Assembly (NCBI GenBank): GCA_937927415.1
Contig: CALBDS010000041.1
Coordinates: 1 to 48,225 of the forward strand
Direction of reading: 5' to 3'
Length of the DNA: 48,225 bases
Source of the DNA: an uncultured Rhodospirillaceae bacterium
Lineage (GTDB): Bacteria > Pseudomonadota > Alphaproteobacteria > Azospirillales > Azospirillaceae
Both the position numbers and the translations under genes were made by a program. Positions 47,070-48,225 of the stretch are shown one piece after another. Numbering within the stretch: the stretch's first letter is position 1; every line of letters starts with the position of its first letter. The notes beneath the pieces were generated by a model that saw only the letters and a list, made by a program, of their open reading frames with translations, was not told the origin of the DNA and did not search any database.

Positions 47070-48059
47070 ATGAGCCAGACCGAACACCCCTTCGCCCCGT
47101 ACGTCCGCATCCTCGGCAAGGGGCCAACCCTGTCCCGCTCGCTGACGCTGGAGGAGACGGAGGCCGCGGTGGGCATGATCCTGCGGGGAGAGGTGGAGCC
47201 AATCCAGCTCGGCGCCTTCCTCTGCCTGATCCGGGTGAAGACCGAAACCCCGGACGAACTGGCCGGTTTCACCCGCGCCTGCCGCAACGCCCTGCCCCTG
47301 CCCGCCGACCGGCCGGCGGTGGATCTGGACTGGCCCAGCTATGCCGGAAAGTCGCGGCGGCTGCCGTGGTTCCTGCTGTCGGCGCTGCTGCTGGCCCGCC
47401 ATGGGGTGACGGTGTTCATGCACGGCACCGACGGCCACACCGCCGGGCGGCTGTTCACCGGCGAGGCGCTGGCCGCTCTGGGCATCTCGTCGGCGGACTC
47501 GCTGGAGGACGCCGCGGCACGGCTGCGGCGGGATCGTTTCGCCTATCTGCCGCTGGCCCGGCTCAGCCCGGCCATGCAGGGCATCATCGGGCTGAAAAAG
47601 ATGCTGGGCCTGCGCAACCCCATGCACACGGTGGCGCGGATGCTCAACCCGTTCGATGCCCCGTGCCAGATCATGGGGGTGGCCCATCCCCCCTACCGTG
47701 ACGCTCATCAGAAGGCCGCCGCCCTGCTGGGCCAGCCGCGGCTGGCGGTGTTCAAGGGCGAAGGCGGCGAGGCCGAACGCCGCCCGGAAAAACCGTGCGA
47801 GGTGCTGACCGTCACCGACGGCGCTCTGGGCAGTGCCGTGTGGGCGCCGATGGCCGATACCCCCGCCGTGCGCCACGACACGATGATGGACCTGGATCGT
47901 TTCCGCGCCGTGTGGACCGGAGATGCCCGCGATGACGAGGGCGAGGCGGTGGTGATTGCCACCGCCGCCGTCGCCCTGGTTCTGCTGGGGCGGGCAGAAG
48001 ACCAACAGCAGGCCGAGGCTCTGGCGCGGGCGTTGTGGGAGACGCGCCACGCCGGGTAA
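47070..48059 (+). CDS. TrpD2/YbiB-like glycosyltransferase-family protein
   Basis: 329 residues, start MSQTEHPFAPYVRILGKGP. It has the anthranilate phosphoribosyltransferase (TrpD) fold: N-terminal helical domain (LTLEETEAAVGMILRGEVEPIQLGAFL) and a larger alpha/beta domain. The phosphoribosyl-diphosphate loop GTGGD of true TrpD is replaced by DWPSYAGKSRRLPWFLL, and the VFMHGTDGHTAGR and MLNPFDAPCQIMGV motifs match the YbiB/TrpD2 branch, whose E. coli member binds nucleic acid rather than acting in tryptophan synthesis. So a tryptophan role is unlikely. The stop is followed at once by the multi-hairpin element. Confidence 0.87.
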   Translation: MSQTEHPFAPYVRILGKGPTLSRSLTLEETEAAVGMILRGEVEPIQLGAFLCLIRVKTETPDELAGFTRACRNALPLPADRPAVDLDWPSYAGKSRRLPWFLLSALLLARHGVTVFMHGTDGHTAGRLFTGEALAALGISSADSLEDAAARLRRDRFAYLPLARLSPAMQGIIGLKKMLGLRNPMHTVARMLNPFDAPCQIMGVAHPPYRDAHQKAAALLGQPRLAVFKGEGGEAERRPEKPCEVLTVTDGALGSAVWAPMADTPAVRHDTMMDLDRFRAVWTGDARDDEGEAVVIATAAVALVLLGRAEDQQQAEALARALWETRHAG

Positions 48060-48060
48060 A

Positions 48061-48176
48061 TTGGGCTGCCGCCCAAACCCGCTTGGGGCGATGCCCAAAC
48101 CCCCTTTTTTCTTATGGATAAAAAAGGTGGAGGCTTGGAGGCGTCAGCCTCCAAACGGGGCCGGGGCAGTCGCCCC
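48061..48176 (+). repeat. Multi-hairpin intergenic repeat, copy 2
   Basis: Nearly the same as 31020-31137 over its full length, with a few substitutions and small gaps. The central hairpin arm pair TTGGAGGC/GCCTCCAA and the CTTATGGATAAAAAAGG stretch are kept. It begins 1 bp after the preceding stop codon, in the same orientation relative to the upstream gene as copy 1. The remaining 49 bp to the window end hold nothing I can assign. Confidence 0.85.
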
Positions 48177-48225
48177 ATAGGCGCTAGGATAAGGGTGGAC
48201 GAGAGGAATCTCGGTGTGATTCAGA

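Noticed and set aside
47070..48059. Call of anthranilate phosphoribosyltransferase (trpD)
   Set aside because: The GTGGD loop needed for phosphoribosyl diphosphate binding is missing and there are no tryptophan genes nearby; the YbiB/TrpD2 branch fits better.

Overview
The window is GC-rich DNA from an alphaproteobacterium, most likely of the Rhodospirillales (Azospirillum-like). The evidence is the gene order rpsB-tsf-pyrH-frr-uppS-cdsA-dxr-rseP-bamA-skp-fabZ-lpxA-lpxI-lpxB, the use of lpxI (DUF1009) for the lipid A pyrophosphatase step, an rpoZ-rsh pair with a single bifunctional (p)ppGpp enzyme, and the family-specific look of the proteins. No tRNA, rRNA, CRISPR array, phage or insertion sequence was seen.

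Region 1 (1-23.7 kb, accessory surface region). One minus-strand reading frame runs from an ATG at 20903 off the left edge, so at least 6,967 codons are present. It encodes a giant secreted filamentous adhesin. It has a long signal peptide, a haemagglutinin-type two-partner-secretion domain, thousands of residues of Gly/Ala/Thr/Val-rich beta-helix repeats, an array of nearly identical 1,605-bp tandem repeats, and a poly-proline/valine tail where the window ends. A SapC-family gene lies 53 bp upstream on the same strand. Across a 561-bp divergent gap is a porin gene. That gap holds two perfect palindromes of identical geometry (9-bp arms, 4-bp spacer).

Region 2 (23.7-31.1 kb). It carries a large transglutaminase/DUF2126 protein (minus), a divergent gene I do not recognise (plus), and the rpoZ-rsh operon with a clear promoter. 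The rsh gene is followed by a multi-hairpin intergenic element. A second copy of this element occurs at the right end of the window.

Region 3 (31.1-45.1 kb). Fifteen minus-strand genes read from rpsB down to gloA. They cover translation (rpsB, tsf, frr), UMP kinase (pyrH), isoprenoid and phospholipid precursors (dxr, uppS, cdsA), envelope proteolysis and outer-membrane assembly (rseP, bamA, skp) and lipid A/fatty acid synthesis (fabZ, lpxA, lpxI, lpxB), plus glyoxalase I. Intrinsic terminators inside this run (after rpsB, after skp) suggest it is several overlapping units. lpxD, usually next to fabZ, is absent here.

Region 4 (45.4-48.2 kb). It holds a polytopic membrane protein and a TrpD2/YbiB-like protein on the plus strand, followed by the second copy of the multi-hairpin element.
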